Positions 21,555-30,653 of a DNA stretch of 64,000 nt are shown here, piece after piece; position 1 is the first letter of the stretch, and each line of letters opens with the position of its first letter. The DNA comes from Oliverpabstia intestinalis (GTDB taxonomy: Bacteria > Bacillota > Clostridia > Lachnospirales > Lachnospiraceae). The translations under genes were made by a program, and so were the position numbers. The stretch covers positions 124,001-188,000 of the forward strand of contig NZ_VUMS01000001.1 in assembly GCF_009696065.1 (NCBI RefSeq), given 5' to 3'. The notes beneath the pieces were generated by a model that saw nothing but the letters and a program-made list of their open reading frames with translations, was not told where the DNA came from and made no database searches.

Positions 21555-21790
21555 TTACCGATTCGCACGAATTACCCTACAGGGATTACCAGCTGCGATC
21601 ACATTGTCGGGAATATCTTTAGTTACAATACTGCCGGATCCGATTACAACATTATCTCTGATCGTAATGCCCGGTAAAATAATAGCACCGCCACCAATCC
21701 ATACATTGTTCCCAATGATAACCGGTGCTGTGTGCGTTTTACAAAATTCGAATGAGCCATCTTCTTTTGGCTCACCAAAACGAGTTATTG
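21555..21790 (-). pseudogene. Truncated sugar O-acetyltransferase (hexapeptide family)
   Basis: On the reverse strand this reads [70 protein letters not shown] and stop, the C-terminal left-handed helix of maltose/galactoside O-acetyltransferases. The catalytic His region and the whole N-terminal half are absent; the fragment starts where the MATE gene ends (21793). The start is lost, so it should not be expressed as a useful protein. Confidence 0.85.
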
Positions 21791-21792
21791 CA

Positions 21793-23172
21793 TCAGTCGA
21801 TTGCCGTCAGCTTATGGATCCATTTGTAGCTTTTGAAGCGCAGGAATATAGGCAGACATTTAAAGATCTGATCGGATTGCACGGCGATCACTACAAGTTC
21901 TACCGGCAGCTTCCAGTAGAATGCGGCCAGGAAGGACAATGGCATTACAATGCACCAGACGGAAATCAGGTTCAGATACATCGAAAATTTGGTATCTCCG
22001 CCACCCTGGATGATACCGACTCCGACCGGCATCTGATACGACATTCCAACCATGATTACACTCATAATAATCATGAAGTGGTCTGCATATAAAGTAGCCT
22101 GAGGGGTCAATCGGTACATGGATAACAGTGGACTTCGAAGTAAGAATAATACAGTTCCAAGCAAGAGCCCGATAGCCAGATAGAGTACGGAAAGGGTACG
22201 CCCGTTGCAGCGTACTTTTTCTTCGTCATTGCTTCCGATATCTTTTCCGATCACGACAGCAGAAGCACCGGCTATCGCAATGACGATTACCTTCAGATAC
22301 TGAAAAAAGGTGCTTGATACGGAATTGGCTGCAATCGCATCCGAAGAAAGATGCCCCAATATCGCTGTCTGCATAGGAAGGGAAACTGCCCACAACAAAC
22401 CGGAAGTCAGGATGGGAATACACACTTTAAAAAAGGTTTTCCAGACAGTACCACTGCCTTTTCCGATAATACCATCCCGGAATTTTTCATCAAACAATTT
22501 GACTTTTGTATCTTTTTTCCATACATAGAAAAGAACGATTCCCAGTTCCAGTATGCGTGCTGCAAAAGTTCCGATGGCAGCACCTTGGATTCCCATTTCC
22601 GGTGCACCGAATCTTCCGAAAATCAGGATATAATTGATTCCGCCGTTCACCAACAGGGATATGACGGATATAAGGAATGCGATTTTTACGGTCTCCACGC
22701 TGCGGAGCATGGCCAGTAAAAGGTTGCTGATCATGAAAAATAAAAAAGTCCATTGTATGATATGAAGGTAAATAGTACCTTCTCTTATGATATCCGGTGA
22801 GGTCGTAAAAAGACCAATCAGTGTATTCGGAATACGAATACATAAAGTGATAATTCCGGCAGAAATTGCCAGGCTGAATAACAGTGCGGCTTTTGTTACC
22901 TTTCGGATAGGTTTTGTCTGATGGCTTCCCCAGTATTGGGAACTGATTGCAATTAATGCATTGCCGATCGCCAGTGCAATCTGATTTACGATAAAATAAA
23001 TCTGGTTTACCGTCGCAGCGCCGGAAAGTGCATTCTGGCTATAACTTCCCAGCATGATATTGTCCAGCATATTCACGCTGTAGGCCACCAGGTTTTGCAG
23101 CGCGATTACTGTCATTAATTTGAAAAAGGAACGGTAAAAAGAAGGGTCTTTCGTAAAAAATGTTTTTTCCAT
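21793..23172 (-). CDS. MATE family exporter
   Basis: A 459-residue MATE protein with about twelve hydrophobic segments. [20 protein letters not shown] and the following [16 protein letters not shown] are typical of a clostridial subgroup different from the two other MATE proteins here. The reverse-strand start has AGGTGA about ten bases upstream. Its 3' end abuts the acetyltransferase fragment, suggesting a deletion or rearrangement junction immediately downstream. The exported substrate is unknown. Confidence 0.9.
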   Translation of the reverse strand: MEKTFFTKDPSFYRSFFKLMTVIALQNLVAYSVNMLDNIMLGSYSQNALSGAATVNQIYFIVNQIALAIGNALIAISSQYWGSHQTKPIRKVTKAALLFSLAISAGIITLCIRIPNTLIGLFTTSPDIIREGTIYLHIIQWTFLFFMISNLLLAMLRSVETVKIAFLISVISLLVNGGINYILIFGRFGAPEMGIQGAAIGTFAARILELGIVLFYVWKKDTKVKLFDEKFRDGIIGKGSGTVWKTFFKVCIPILTSGLLWAVSLPMQTAILGHLSSDAIAANSVSSTFFQYLKVIVIAIAGASAVVIGKDIGSNDEEKVRCNGRTLSVLYLAIGLLLGTVLFLLRSPLLSMYRLTPQATLYADHFMIIMSVIMVGMSYQMPVGVGIIQGGGDTKFSMYLNLISVWCIVMPLSFLAAFYWKLPVELVVIAVQSDQIFKCLPIFLRFKSYKWIHKLTAID

Positions 23173-23187
23173 GTCGTTGGTTCACCT

Positions 23188-23215
23188 GTAAACTGTAAAA
23201 GTATAGAACAGTTAC
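23188..23215 (+). repeat. Degenerate GTAACTG repeat relic
   Basis: GTAAACTG and GAACAGTTAC bracket AAAAGTATA in the 5' region of the MATE gene. A similar relic with AACTGCGAAAGTATGGAACAG lies at about 40124-40146. Confidence 0.45.
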
Positions 23216-23310
23216 ACTACTCCTTTGAGTGGTTAATACGTCGTTAATATATTTATTATATAAAGTCAATAGAGGATTCGTCAATCAGCAGATTTTGCAA
23301 ATGAGTTTAA

Positions 23311-23350
23311 AAAAGAGCTGAAAAGGTCAGATGACCTCTTCAGCTCTTTT
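23311..23350 (-). terminator. Terminator of the SulP gene
   Basis: AAAAGAGCTGAA (23311-23322) pairs with TTCAGCTCTTTT (23339-23350), with an inner GGTCA/TGACC extension. The stem overlaps the last codons of the SulP gene on the reverse strand. Confidence 0.75.
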
Positions 23351-24967
23351 TAATGCAGCGGATATATTTGACTGAAAGTTTTCTTTTCCGACAAGTTCCA
23401 CAAAACCGGCTTTTTCCATGACGTGCATGGGCTGTTCATTGACGTGGGAGAATACAAGTGTAATTCCTTTACTCTCGCAGGTTTTTACCAGGTTCTGAAG
23501 TGCATTCATGGCGGTGCTGTCAAGTGCAGGGACGCCTCTCATACGAAGAACCAGACATCTGGTAAAGTCTTTGACAACAATATGTTCAATGGCATCGGCG
23601 GCACCAAAGAACAGTGGTCCGGTGATCTCGTAAACACGGATCTGCAGCGGTAATTTCTGCAGATGTTCATCGATATCCGGAGTGTCATCGTCTGTGTACA
23701 CCCAGCTGTCTGCATGGGTTTCTTCGCTCATACGTTTGATGAAAAGCAGACAGGCAAGCACCATACCGATCTCGATAGCAACGACCAGATCAAAGATAAC
23801 TGTCAGTACGAATGTTACTATCAGTACAAGAATATCACTCTTAGGAGCTGTCCTGACCAGGTCGCGGAAGGTTCGCCACTGACACATATTATAGGCAACG
23901 ATAAAAAGAATCGCAGCAATGGTCGGCATAGGAATCATTCCGGCGTAAGGCATCAGAACGACCAGCACGATGATGAGTGTGACGGAGTGTACCATTCCGG
24001 CGATGGGAGTCCGTCCGCCATTTTTGATATTGGCAGCGGTTCTGGCGATGGCACCTGTTGCGGGGATACCTCCAAAGAGTGCGGAAGCGATATTTCCTGC
24101 GCCTTGGGCAACCAGTTCCATATCTGAACGATGTTTGCTGTTGATCATTCCATCGGCAACTACACAGGATAGCAGAGACTCGATTGCGGCAAGCACTGCA
24201 ATCGTAAATGCATTTGAGACGGAAGCACTGATGGTGCTGAATCTGATCGCCGGCATATGAAAACTTGGAAGAGAGTTACTGATCGTATACAGATTTCCGA
24301 TCGTGGATACCTTCAGCGGAAGAAACTGAACCATCAGGATTCCGACGATGACTGCAATCAGAGAACCGGGAACTTTCTTAAAAATATAAGGAGCAAGGAT
24401 CAAAATCGCAAGACTTATAATGCCAACGATCAGGGCATCGGTATTTGCGGAAGAAATATTCGGGACAAAGGCTTTTATTTTCTCCGCTGTCTCGATTGGT
24501 TTTACACCATCCGGATAAGTAACTCCGAAAAAATCTTTCAACTGGCCGATCACGATGGTCACAGCGATTCCGGAAGTAAAACCGGTCGTAATGGTATATG
24601 GAATAAATTTAATCAGACTGCCGAAGTGGAACAGTCCCATCAGAATAAGAAATATACCCGCCATTATAGTGGCGATGATAAGTCCATCCATTCCGTCACG
24701 TGCTACGATACCGGCAACGATGGTTGCAAATGCAGCAGTCGGTCCGGCAATCTGTACGCAACTTCCGCCAAGAGCTGAAATCACAAAACCGGCTACAATG
24801 GCAGTAAAGATACCGGCTTCAGGGCCAACTCCGGAAGCGAGCGCAAGTGCAATAGATAAGGGGAGTGCGATGATCGCGACGATGATACCTGCAGTCACAT
24901 CTTTGATAAACTGTGACTTGTCATAGGACTTCAGACAGGTTAACAGCATTGGTTTTAGAGAATTCAT
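23327..24967 (-). CDS. SulP family anion transporter with STAS domain
   Basis: A 546-residue SLC26/SulP protein for uptake or exchange of sulfate, bicarbonate or dicarboxylates. The membrane domain (about 1-430) has the AGPTAAFATIVAGIV segment and the conserved NIASALFGGIPATGAIARTAAN. The cytoplasmic STAS domain (about 440-546) has VYEITGPLFFGAADAIEHIV and LRMRGVPALDSTAMNAL with the phosphorylatable-type Ser region. It stands alone. Substrate cannot be assigned from sequence; the ribosome site is weak. Confidence 0.93.
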   Translation of the reverse strand: MNSLKPMLLTCLKSYDKSQFIKDVTAGIIVAIIALPLSIALALASGVGPEAGIFTAIVAGFVISALGGSCVQIAGPTAAFATIVAGIVARDGMDGLIIATIMAGIFLILMGLFHFGSLIKFIPYTITTGFTSGIAVTIVIGQLKDFFGVTYPDGVKPIETAEKIKAFVPNISSANTDALIVGIISLAILILAPYIFKKVPGSLIAVIVGILMVQFLPLKVSTIGNLYTISNSLPSFHMPAIRFSTISASVSNAFTIAVLAAIESLLSCVVADGMINSKHRSDMELVAQGAGNIASALFGGIPATGAIARTAANIKNGGRTPIAGMVHSVTLIIVLVVLMPYAGMIPMPTIAAILFIVAYNMCQWRTFRDLVRTAPKSDILVLIVTFVLTVIFDLVVAIEIGMVLACLLFIKRMSEETHADSWVYTDDDTPDIDEHLQKLPLQIRVYEITGPLFFGAADAIEHIVVKDFTRCLVLRMRGVPALDSTAMNALQNLVKTCESKGITLVFSHVNEQPMHVMEKAGFVELVGKENFQSNISAALKRAEEVI

Positions 24968-25004
24968 AGAAGTATAAGACCTTTCATATTAATTTTGCTG
25001 ATCC

Positions 25005-25166
25005 AGAGCGTGTCTGAAAAATCATTTCCGCAATCTGCAAGCCCCACTTTGCGGTATATTTTACCCTCATTCGGTTGCCGTAGCCCGCTACGCCGCCCTC
25101 ATTCGGATAAAATCTCCCACAAACTGGGACTCGCAGCTCACGAAAAGCCTTTTTCAGACACGCTCT
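25005..25166 (+). mobile_element. 162-bp MITE, copy 1
   Basis: A 162-bp noncoding element with terminal inverted repeats AGAGCGTGTCTGAAAAA and TTTTTCAGACACGCTCT. It matches the element at 54488-54649 in reverse orientation along its whole length with only a handful of differences. The interior contains a second dyad (GAGGGCGGCGTAGCGGGCTACG region) flanked by CCGAATGAGGG-type words. No transposase for it is in the window. Confidence 0.88.
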
Positions 25167-25412
25167 AGTATAGCATAGAAAAAAGGGAAAAATAACATAA
25201 AACGGTTATGTTTGCATTTATATACAAAATTGGCAGCTGCTCAGCCTCCGCCCGGTGGTTGCTGAATAGTTGCCATCATGCTGCAAAAAAGTTGGTTAAA
25301 TATTGTGATTTTTGTATATTCATTTGCTATAGAATGGTATTATAAAAAGAGAATAATAGAAGATAACTAACTGAATTGAATGGATAATGAAAAAGAATCG
25401 GGAGGTTGGAAT
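25167..25412 (+). other. Gap with a repeat relic
   Basis: Between the MITE and the acidic-protein gene I see only a degenerate scrap of the GTAACTATTCAG family (GGTGGTTGCTGAATAGTTGCC, about 25250-25270, read in pieces) and an AT-rich stretch with GGTATTATAAAAAG (25333-25346) that probably includes the promoter of the next gene. No other gene is supported. Confidence 0.5.
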
Positions 25413-25862
25413 ATGTATAAATTGGATGATCTGTTTGATTTTGACGGAGATGGAGAACTGGATTCTGTAGAACGGATGGAAATGTATCAGTTCATGGATA
25501 ATACAGCGAACAGAGACAAGAACCGCTTCTTTGAGGATGATGAAGGGCTGAACTTATTCGAAGATCCGGAAGATGAAGAGGATGAGTTCGAGGATGATGA
25601 CGAACAGGATCCATTTGAAGATCCGGATGAAGACGAGTGGGATGAATTCGAGGATGAGGATGATGATGAAGATGAGGATGACGACGAAGATGAGGATGAG
25701 GATGACGAAGACGATGATGTGGATCCGTTCGGAGAAGATGAAGTGAGGGCTGAACTTGAGGATGCAGGACTGGATTATGATGAACTGGAATACATGGATC
25801 CGGATGAAAGAAGAGAGATGATTGAGGATGCAGGGCTGGATCCGGATGATTATGATTTCTGA
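25413..25862 (+). CDS. Polyacidic protein with one EF-hand-type loop
   Basis: A 149-residue protein of no recognised family. The start at 25413 follows GGGAGG; an earlier ATG at 25380 has no good ribosome site. Residues 8-19 read DFDGDGELDSVE, which places Asp, Asp, Asp, Gly, Asp and Glu at positions 1, 3, 5, 6, 9 and 12 of a canonical EF-hand/dockerin calcium loop. The centre (about 45-110) is almost entirely Asp and Glu, and the C-terminus has two short related segments (ELEDAGLDYDELEYMDPDER and MIEDAGLDPDDYD). No signal peptide or membrane segment is seen, so it is predicted cytoplasmic. Calcium or cation buffering is a guess. Confidence 0.7.
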   Translation: MYKLDDLFDFDGDGELDSVERMEMYQFMDNTANRDKNRFFEDDEGLNLFEDPEDEEDEFEDDDEQDPFEDPDEDEWDEFEDEDDDEDEDDDEDEDEDDEDDDVDPFGEDEVRAELEDAGLDYDELEYMDPDERREMIEDAGLDPDDYDF

Positions 25863-25885
25863 CCGGGTTATTATAAGGAGTGATT

Positions 25886-25954
25886 GTAATTATTCAGCAG
25901 TCATTGTCCCGCAAGGCATTGGGGTTCGTAACTGTGAAGGTACTGAACAGTTAC
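25886..25954 (+). repeat. GTAATTATTCAG repeat, 69 bp
   Basis: Ends GTAATTATTCAG and CTGAACAGTTAC in inverted orientation; the right half carries GTAACTGTGAAGGTACTGAACAGTTAC, the complement of the word at 16578 and 54211. Confidence 0.65.
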
Positions 25955-25982
25955 ATAAATTGTCATAATCTTAATTGAAAAT

Positions 25983-26056
25983 ATCCGTGGAGATGTTTTT
26001 CGGAATTACATGTAGTTGTTCAATTCTAAAAGAAAATTATCTCCACGGATTTTTTG
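25983..26056 (+). terminator. Terminator after the acidic-protein gene
   Basis: ATCCGTGGAGAT (25983-25994) pairs perfectly with ATCTCCACGGAT (26039-26050) across a 44-base loop; five to six T follow. Confidence 0.65.
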
Positions 26057-26070
26057 CTGTTCTTTGATGT

Positions 26071-26212
26071 TATTGTTTACTGGTAATATCCCGCGAGGTG
26101 TTTTTGTGAGCGAAGGTCACAGAAAACTCGAGACATATCGCGCGAATTTATGCGATCAGCATAAATTCTGTGCATCGCGCAGCGTGTTGCTGGGCACGGA
26201 GTGAACAGTAAC
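26071..26212 (-). repeat. 142-bp dispersed element, copy in reverse orientation
   Basis: Runs from GTTATTGTTTAC to GTGAACAGTAAC, its inverted ends. It has the same length (142 bp) as the element at 54211-54352 and shares the internal block AAACACCTCGCGGGATATTAC and ATGTCTCG, read on the opposite strand. The region between the blocks differs, as if the centre evolves or is exchanged. Confidence 0.65.
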
Positions 26213-26417
26213 TCTTTGATTTTTCGATGAGAATGATAGTTTGTAAACAGTTGACTTTCGGAAAAAAGTTCTATATTCTTTAAATAGGATAAAAAGGTTA
26301 ATATATGAAAATCGTCAGCTGCGGAATGAAGCTTCGGATCAGTGTAGGAAACAGCAGCGACCATGAATGGGGAAGCAGTGAGATATATATTTAAGTATAA
26401 GGAGAAGGAAGAGACCG

Positions 26418-27803
26418 ATGAAAGACTTTGAAAAGGATTTGATTTATTATCCCAATCCGGATCCGATTGAGGAACCGAGATTTGTCTTAAATTCTGTAGA
26501 TGAACTGGAGAAATCAGAAAAATACAGTGTAATCTGCAACGGAACAGAACGTGTGGTATACCATACAGACTCATTCGATTATGTAGTAGTAGTAGACAAT
26601 GAGGCATATGATCTGGAAATTTCTATCCATACACCATTTGAAAAACTGGCCATCCGGCCCACCAGTTTCGGAATAGAGCCTTCCGTAAAAGGAGAGACCG
26701 TTCATATTCATCTCGATGAACCGAGAAAATTCACAGTAGAGACAGACGGTGGTCTTCATGACGCCCTGTTTGTATTCTGTTCTCGCAGAATCGAAAAACC
26801 GGAAAATACCACCATCTGTTTTGAAAAAGGTAAGGCATACAATGTAGGAGTTCTTACCCTGAAATCAAATGATACGGTCTATATCGAGGAAGGTGCTGTT
26901 GTTTCCGGATGTATCTATGCAGAACACAGCGAAAATATTTCCATTGTGGGAAACGGAATTGTCAACGGAGCCTGCTGGCATCTGCCGGACAGCAATGCAC
27001 ATCGTTTCTTTATTTATATCAAATGGTGCAAGAATGTTCTCTTAAAAGGATTTACTGCAGTAGACGGACCATCCTGGCATGTGGTTCCGGCAGCCTGTGA
27101 TCATGTTGTCATTGATGATATGAATATTATGTCAAGAATCGTAACAGGAGACGGAATTGATATCACCAGCAGCCAGGATGTGGAGGTGAAAAACTGCTTT
27201 GTCCGTTCCACAGATGACAGTATCTGCATCAAATCCCAGGGGCTGTTCAAGGATCCTTCAACAGTAAGGGATGTGACAAAAGTGCGCGTTCACAATAACG
27301 TAATCTGGAATGCAGAACCTGGTAATGCCATAGAGCTTGGTTATGCTCTCCAGAGTGAGATTCATGATCTGGTATTCGAAGACTGTGATATCATCCACTG
27401 CCAGTACGAAGGAAATATGGGCGGTGCCGCACTTTCTATCCACCAGGCAGATGGAGGTCACATTCATGATATCCACTATAAAAATATCAGAGTAGAACAG
27501 GCGGAACAGAAACTGTTTGATATCAAGGTTCTGCTTTGCAGATATACAGAGCAGATGGCAAAAGGAGAGATCCATGATATCTATTTTGACAACATTCAGG
27601 TATTAAACGGAGATATCCCTGTTTCCACGATCCGTGGATTCCAGACACCGACAGAAGAAGTACGTGTCCATGATATTCACTTTGATAACATTACCTTTAT
27701 GGGAGAAAAGTGTGAAACCTGGCAGGATATGCGGCTTGTCACAGAACTGGCAAACGATATCTACGTCAATGGCGTCAGGACATGCAAACAGATGAAATTC
27801 TGA
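26418..27803 (+). CDS. GH28-like right-handed beta-helix protein
   Basis: A 461-residue protein with an N-terminal beta-sandwich-like part (about 1-140) and a beta-helix of the polygalacturonase (GH28) type. Asp245 and Asp248 (TGDGIDI) and Asp266-Asp267 (STDDSICIKS) correspond to the NTD and DD catalytic positions of GH28. The usual GHG motif is replaced by PGNAIELGYA and no RIK motif is visible, so this is a divergent member whose substrate may not be pectin. There is no signal peptide, so it acts in the cytoplasm on imported sugars. It is followed by an esterase gene and a YesM/YesN and ABC locus. AGGAGAAGG precedes the start. Confidence 0.75.
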   Translation: MKDFEKDLIYYPNPDPIEEPRFVLNSVDELEKSEKYSVICNGTERVVYHTDSFDYVVVVDNEAYDLEISIHTPFEKLAIRPTSFGIEPSVKGETVHIHLDEPRKFTVETDGGLHDALFVFCSRRIEKPENTTICFEKGKAYNVGVLTLKSNDTVYIEEGAVVSGCIYAEHSENISIVGNGIVNGACWHLPDSNAHRFFIYIKWCKNVLLKGFTAVDGPSWHVVPAACDHVVIDDMNIMSRIVTGDGIDITSSQDVEVKNCFVRSTDDSICIKSQGLFKDPSTVRDVTKVRVHNNVIWNAEPGNAIELGYALQSEIHDLVFEDCDIIHCQYEGNMGGAALSIHQADGGHIHDIHYKNIRVEQAEQKLFDIKVLLCRYTEQMAKGEIHDIYFDNIQVLNGDIPVSTIRGFQTPTEEVRVHDIHFDNITFMGEKCETWQDMRLVTELANDIYVNGVRTCKQMKF

Positions 27804-27838
27804 TGATGTAAAGAAAAATGGAGAGTAAGGAGGCACTT

Positions 27839-28876
27839 ATGGAACAAAATAGCATACTTTTCCGGAAAGACGGAAAGAATTTTTTGCAGCTGGACTGTGA
27901 AAATGCAAAAGAGCTTTCTTTAAAGTGGGATGATAAGACCTATTCATTTGTAAAAGACGGAGAAAAGTGGATTCTGGAACTTCCGTTTTCCACAGCTGTG
28001 AATTATGTGCAGATCTGTGTGGACGGACAGGAGGTTTTGCTTCCTGAGCTGCCGATCGGACATGGATATGGCCGTTTATACAATTATATTGAACTGCCGG
28101 ATGAAAAGAAGCTGGCTGAGATTCGTGACATCCCGCATGGAACGCTGACACATGAATTCTATAAGTCTGAGATTTCCAATAACTGGGAACGATTCATCGT
28201 TTACCTTCCACCATGCGTACCATCCGCAGGTCTTCCGGTTCTATATCTGCAGCATGGATTCGGTGAGAGTGAGATTTCCTGGACAACAACCGGAAAAGCC
28301 AATATCATACTGGATAACCTGATCGAAATGGGAAAAATAAAACCTTTTGCACTTGTGATGAGTGACGGCATGGTACAGGAAAAGGTCGGCTCAGAAGAAC
28401 GATTAAACCATGTTTTGCTGGAACGGATGCTGGTAGAGGAAATTATTCCGATGGCAGAGAAAAAATATCAGTTTGGCGGTTGTAAGGAAAAGAGAGGTAT
28501 GGCAGGCTTGTCCATGGGATCTGTACAGACAACCCGGACGATATGCGACCATCCTGACCTGTTCAGCGAAGTCGGCATCTTCTCAGGTTTTATAAGAGAT
28601 AACATCGAAGGCAATCCGGACCGGGATGCGGTCGGAAGAAAACCTTATGAGCAGACCCATCTGAAGGCGATGGACGATCCGGACTTTAATAACTATTTTC
28701 ATACCTTTTTCCGATGTATCGGAGATAATGACTGTTTCCTTTCCAGATTTTTGGAAGAGGATGCAATCATCCAGGAGAAAGGTGTCCATGAAATCAGGAA
28801 AATCTATCCGGGCGGACATGACTGGAATGTGTGGAGACCGTGCTTTACGGACTTTGCGCAGATGATTTTCCGGTAG
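27839..28876 (+). CDS. CE1-like alpha/beta-hydrolase esterase
   Basis: A 345-residue esterase with an N-terminal beta-sandwich (about 1-85, CBM48/enterochelin-esterase-like) and a C-terminal alpha/beta-hydrolase domain. Features are VLYLQHGFGESEISW (oxyanion region), the nucleophile Ser225 in GLSMGS and His327 in PGGHDWNVWR. Family members remove acetyl, feruloyl or other acyl groups from glycans. The start at 27839 follows AAGGAGG; an in-frame ATG at 27818 is less supported. No signal peptide. It forms an operon with the GH28-like gene 35 bp upstream, so the two probably act on the same imported, acylated oligosaccharide. Confidence 0.83.
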   Translation: MEQNSILFRKDGKNFLQLDCENAKELSLKWDDKTYSFVKDGEKWILELPFSTAVNYVQICVDGQEVLLPELPIGHGYGRLYNYIELPDEKKLAEIRDIPHGTLTHEFYKSEISNNWERFIVYLPPCVPSAGLPVLYLQHGFGESEISWTTTGKANIILDNLIEMGKIKPFALVMSDGMVQEKVGSEERLNHVLLERMLVEEIIPMAEKKYQFGGCKEKRGMAGLSMGSVQTTRTICDHPDLFSEVGIFSGFIRDNIEGNPDRDAVGRKPYEQTHLKAMDDPDFNNYFHTFFRCIGDNDCFLSRFLEEDAIIQEKGVHEIRKIYPGGHDWNVWRPCFTDFAQMIFR

Positions 28877-28897
28877 GATTGTATAAAGTAAGAAAAT

Positions 28898-28932
28898 ATA
28901 GTCGGGCAGGAGCTGTCCGACTATTGTATTTT
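28898..28932 (+). terminator. Hairpin after the esterase gene
   Basis: ATAGTCGGGCAG pairs with CTGTCCGACTAT around a short loop and is followed by TGTATTTT. Confidence 0.65.
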
Positions 28933-29043
28933 ACGCGAGCAAGGAGCCAAAGTCCGTGCTTGCACGAGACCTTGGCGAGTGCCGCGATAACGAGAGATAG
29001 CGAGTCTACGGCGAGCAAGGAGCCAAAGTCCGTGTTTGCACGA
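28933..29043 (+). repeat. GAGCAAGGAGCCAAAG repeats, copies 2 and 3
   Basis: Two tandem copies (about 28935-28986 and 29011-29042) of the repeat seen in the metG leader. They fill the gap between the esterase terminator and the end of the convergent YesN-like gene. Confidence 0.75.
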
Positions 29044-29045
29044 AA

Positions 29046-30653
29046 TCACTGCCCCTGCGTGCCTCTCGCTTCCCGATAAGCAGAAGGGGACATCCCCAGT
29101 TTCTTCTTAAAACTGTTGCTGAAATAATATTGATTCGTATAACCACACTTTGTGCTGATCTCTTTTAACGAAAGACTGGTGGATTCCAGATAATGACAGG
29201 CACTTTCGATGCGAAGCGCAGTGATGGTATCACTGATGCTTTGTCCGGATACCTTTTTGAACAGAGAACTCAGGTATGCAGGGCTGATGTTGGCATGTCG
29301 TGCGATATCATTCAGGCACAGGGTGTTGGTTTCAAAGTTTTCCCGGATATATCCAAGAGCCATGGTATATATCTGATTGTGATAGTTCTGTAAGGACGAA
29401 TCCATCTTTTCGCATACGGAGGCACATAACTGCGTCAGCCATTTTACAAATTGTTCGTAGGTGCGGAAGGAATCAAACCGGGTATAGACCTGGATGATTT
29501 CCCTCTCCAGATCTCCGGTATCCAGGTTCATCTCGTATAAGAATTTCAGAATTCGTCCCAAAAGGGAGTAGATTCGGATGAAAACCAGATTTTTGTCCTG
29601 AACCTGTCCTAACAGATTCTGAAAATAGCAGGTAAGCCATTCTTCGATAGCAGTCATGTCTTTGGAACAGATAAGACGTATCAGTTCTTCGTCGGTATTT
29701 TCGGAAAAGGACAAAAGACTGAATTCTTTACCAAGTGCTTCTCTCGCATCGAAAATATTTTTGTGTGGGAAGAAAAATCGGTATTTCAGCGAGTGGGAAG
29801 CACTGGCAAAGGACACCGGGAGCTTCCAGATGCTGTCAGCAAGACTTCCGATTCCGATGTTCAGAGAAAGTACATTGTTTTTGCAGAACTCGACAATAGT
29901 GGAGGCTACTTTGTGTATGGATTGGAGAAAATGCTGGGGATGTTTTGTGTTCTGGCCGATGATGCAGACGATCCCGCTGAATTCTTTTAAATAAAAAACA
30001 TGGTCAAAAATCTTCATTTCTTCTTTTACCAGATCCAGGATATTCAGAAGCTGGATCTGGTATTGGGTAAAGTCCAGTTCGGACTTGGCAGGATCGGGTT
30101 CTGTTTCCAGGATCAATACGTGAAAAAAGTCATAGTCTGATCTCAGATCCAGATATTTCAGATACTGGCTCAGATGAGTGGCCGGATCCTCACCGGGATA
30201 ATGGAGCAGATCATGAAAGAATTTTTCTGTCATAACAGGCCGGCTTGCTTTTACCAGCTCCGTATTTTTTTGTGTACGGTCGATATCCGTAAAAGCATTT
30301 TTGATTTTTTCCGTAAGATAATGATAATCCAAGGGTTTCTCGATATAGTCATATACACCAAGGCGGATCGCCCGTTTGGCATATTCGAACTTGTCATAGG
30401 CACTTACAAGAATAACTTTTATGAAAGGCTGGATCTCCAGAGCTTTCTGACTCATGGAGATCCCATCCATATCCGGCATCTCAATATCCGAGATGATCAG
30501 ATCCACATGGGTGCCTTTCAGGATGTCCAGAGCGGAAAGACTGTTATATTCTACGGCGATCACAGTGGCATCCAGAGCACTCCAGTCAATATTTTTTTCG
30601 ATGCCTTCTGCGGTGAGGGAGTTGTCATCTACAATCATTACATTCTTCATCAT
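29046..30653 (-). CDS. YesN-like response regulator, AraC type
   Basis: A 535-residue DNA-binding response regulator. The receiver domain (1-120) has the acidic pair Asp9-Asp10, phosphoacceptor Asp56 in IISDIEMPD, and conserved VSAYDKFEYAKRAI and EKPL with the Lys. A long central region of about 300 residues follows, then a C-terminal AraC domain (about 435-535) with two HTH motifs (LCLNDIARHANISPAYLSSL and SLKEISTKCGYTNQYYFSN). The start at 30653 follows GGAGG at 3 bases and overlaps the end of the kinase gene by 29 bp, indicating coupled translation. It probably activates the adjacent glycan locus in response to the sensed sugar. Confidence 0.93.
   Translation of the reverse strand: MMKNVMIVDDNSLTAEGIEKNIDWSALDATVIAVEYNSLSALDILKGTHVDLIISDIEMPDMDGISMSQKALEIQPFIKVILVSAYDKFEYAKRAIRLGVYDYIEKPLDYHYLTEKIKNAFTDIDRTQKNTELVKASRPVMTEKFFHDLLHYPGEDPATHLSQYLKYLDLRSDYDFFHVLILETEPDPAKSELDFTQYQIQLLNILDLVKEEMKIFDHVFYLKEFSGIVCIIGQNTKHPQHFLQSIHKVASTIVEFCKNNVLSLNIGIGSLADSIWKLPVSFASASHSLKYRFFFPHKNIFDAREALGKEFSLLSFSENTDEELIRLICSKDMTAIEEWLTCYFQNLLGQVQDKNLVFIRIYSLLGRILKFLYEMNLDTGDLEREIIQVYTRFDSFRTYEQFVKWLTQLCASVCEKMDSSLQNYHNQIYTMALGYIRENFETNTLCLNDIARHANISPAYLSSLFKKVSGQSISDTITALRIESACHYLESTSLSLKEISTKCGYTNQYYFSNSFKKKLGMSPSAYREARGTQGQ

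Noticed and set aside
21604-22092. A long + strand frame of 162 codons
   Set aside because: It is antisense to the acetyltransferase fragment and to the end of the MATE gene, has no family pattern and no ribosome site.
25520-25740. Low-complexity GA-rich stretch as a simple DNA repeat or assembly artefact
   Set aside because: Codon use alternates GAT/GAC and GAA/GAG within an intact frame with meaningful ends, so it is coding.
28831-29079. Short frame through the GAGCAAGGAGCCAAAG repeats
   Set aside because: It follows from repeat DNA and has no ribosome site or homology pattern.
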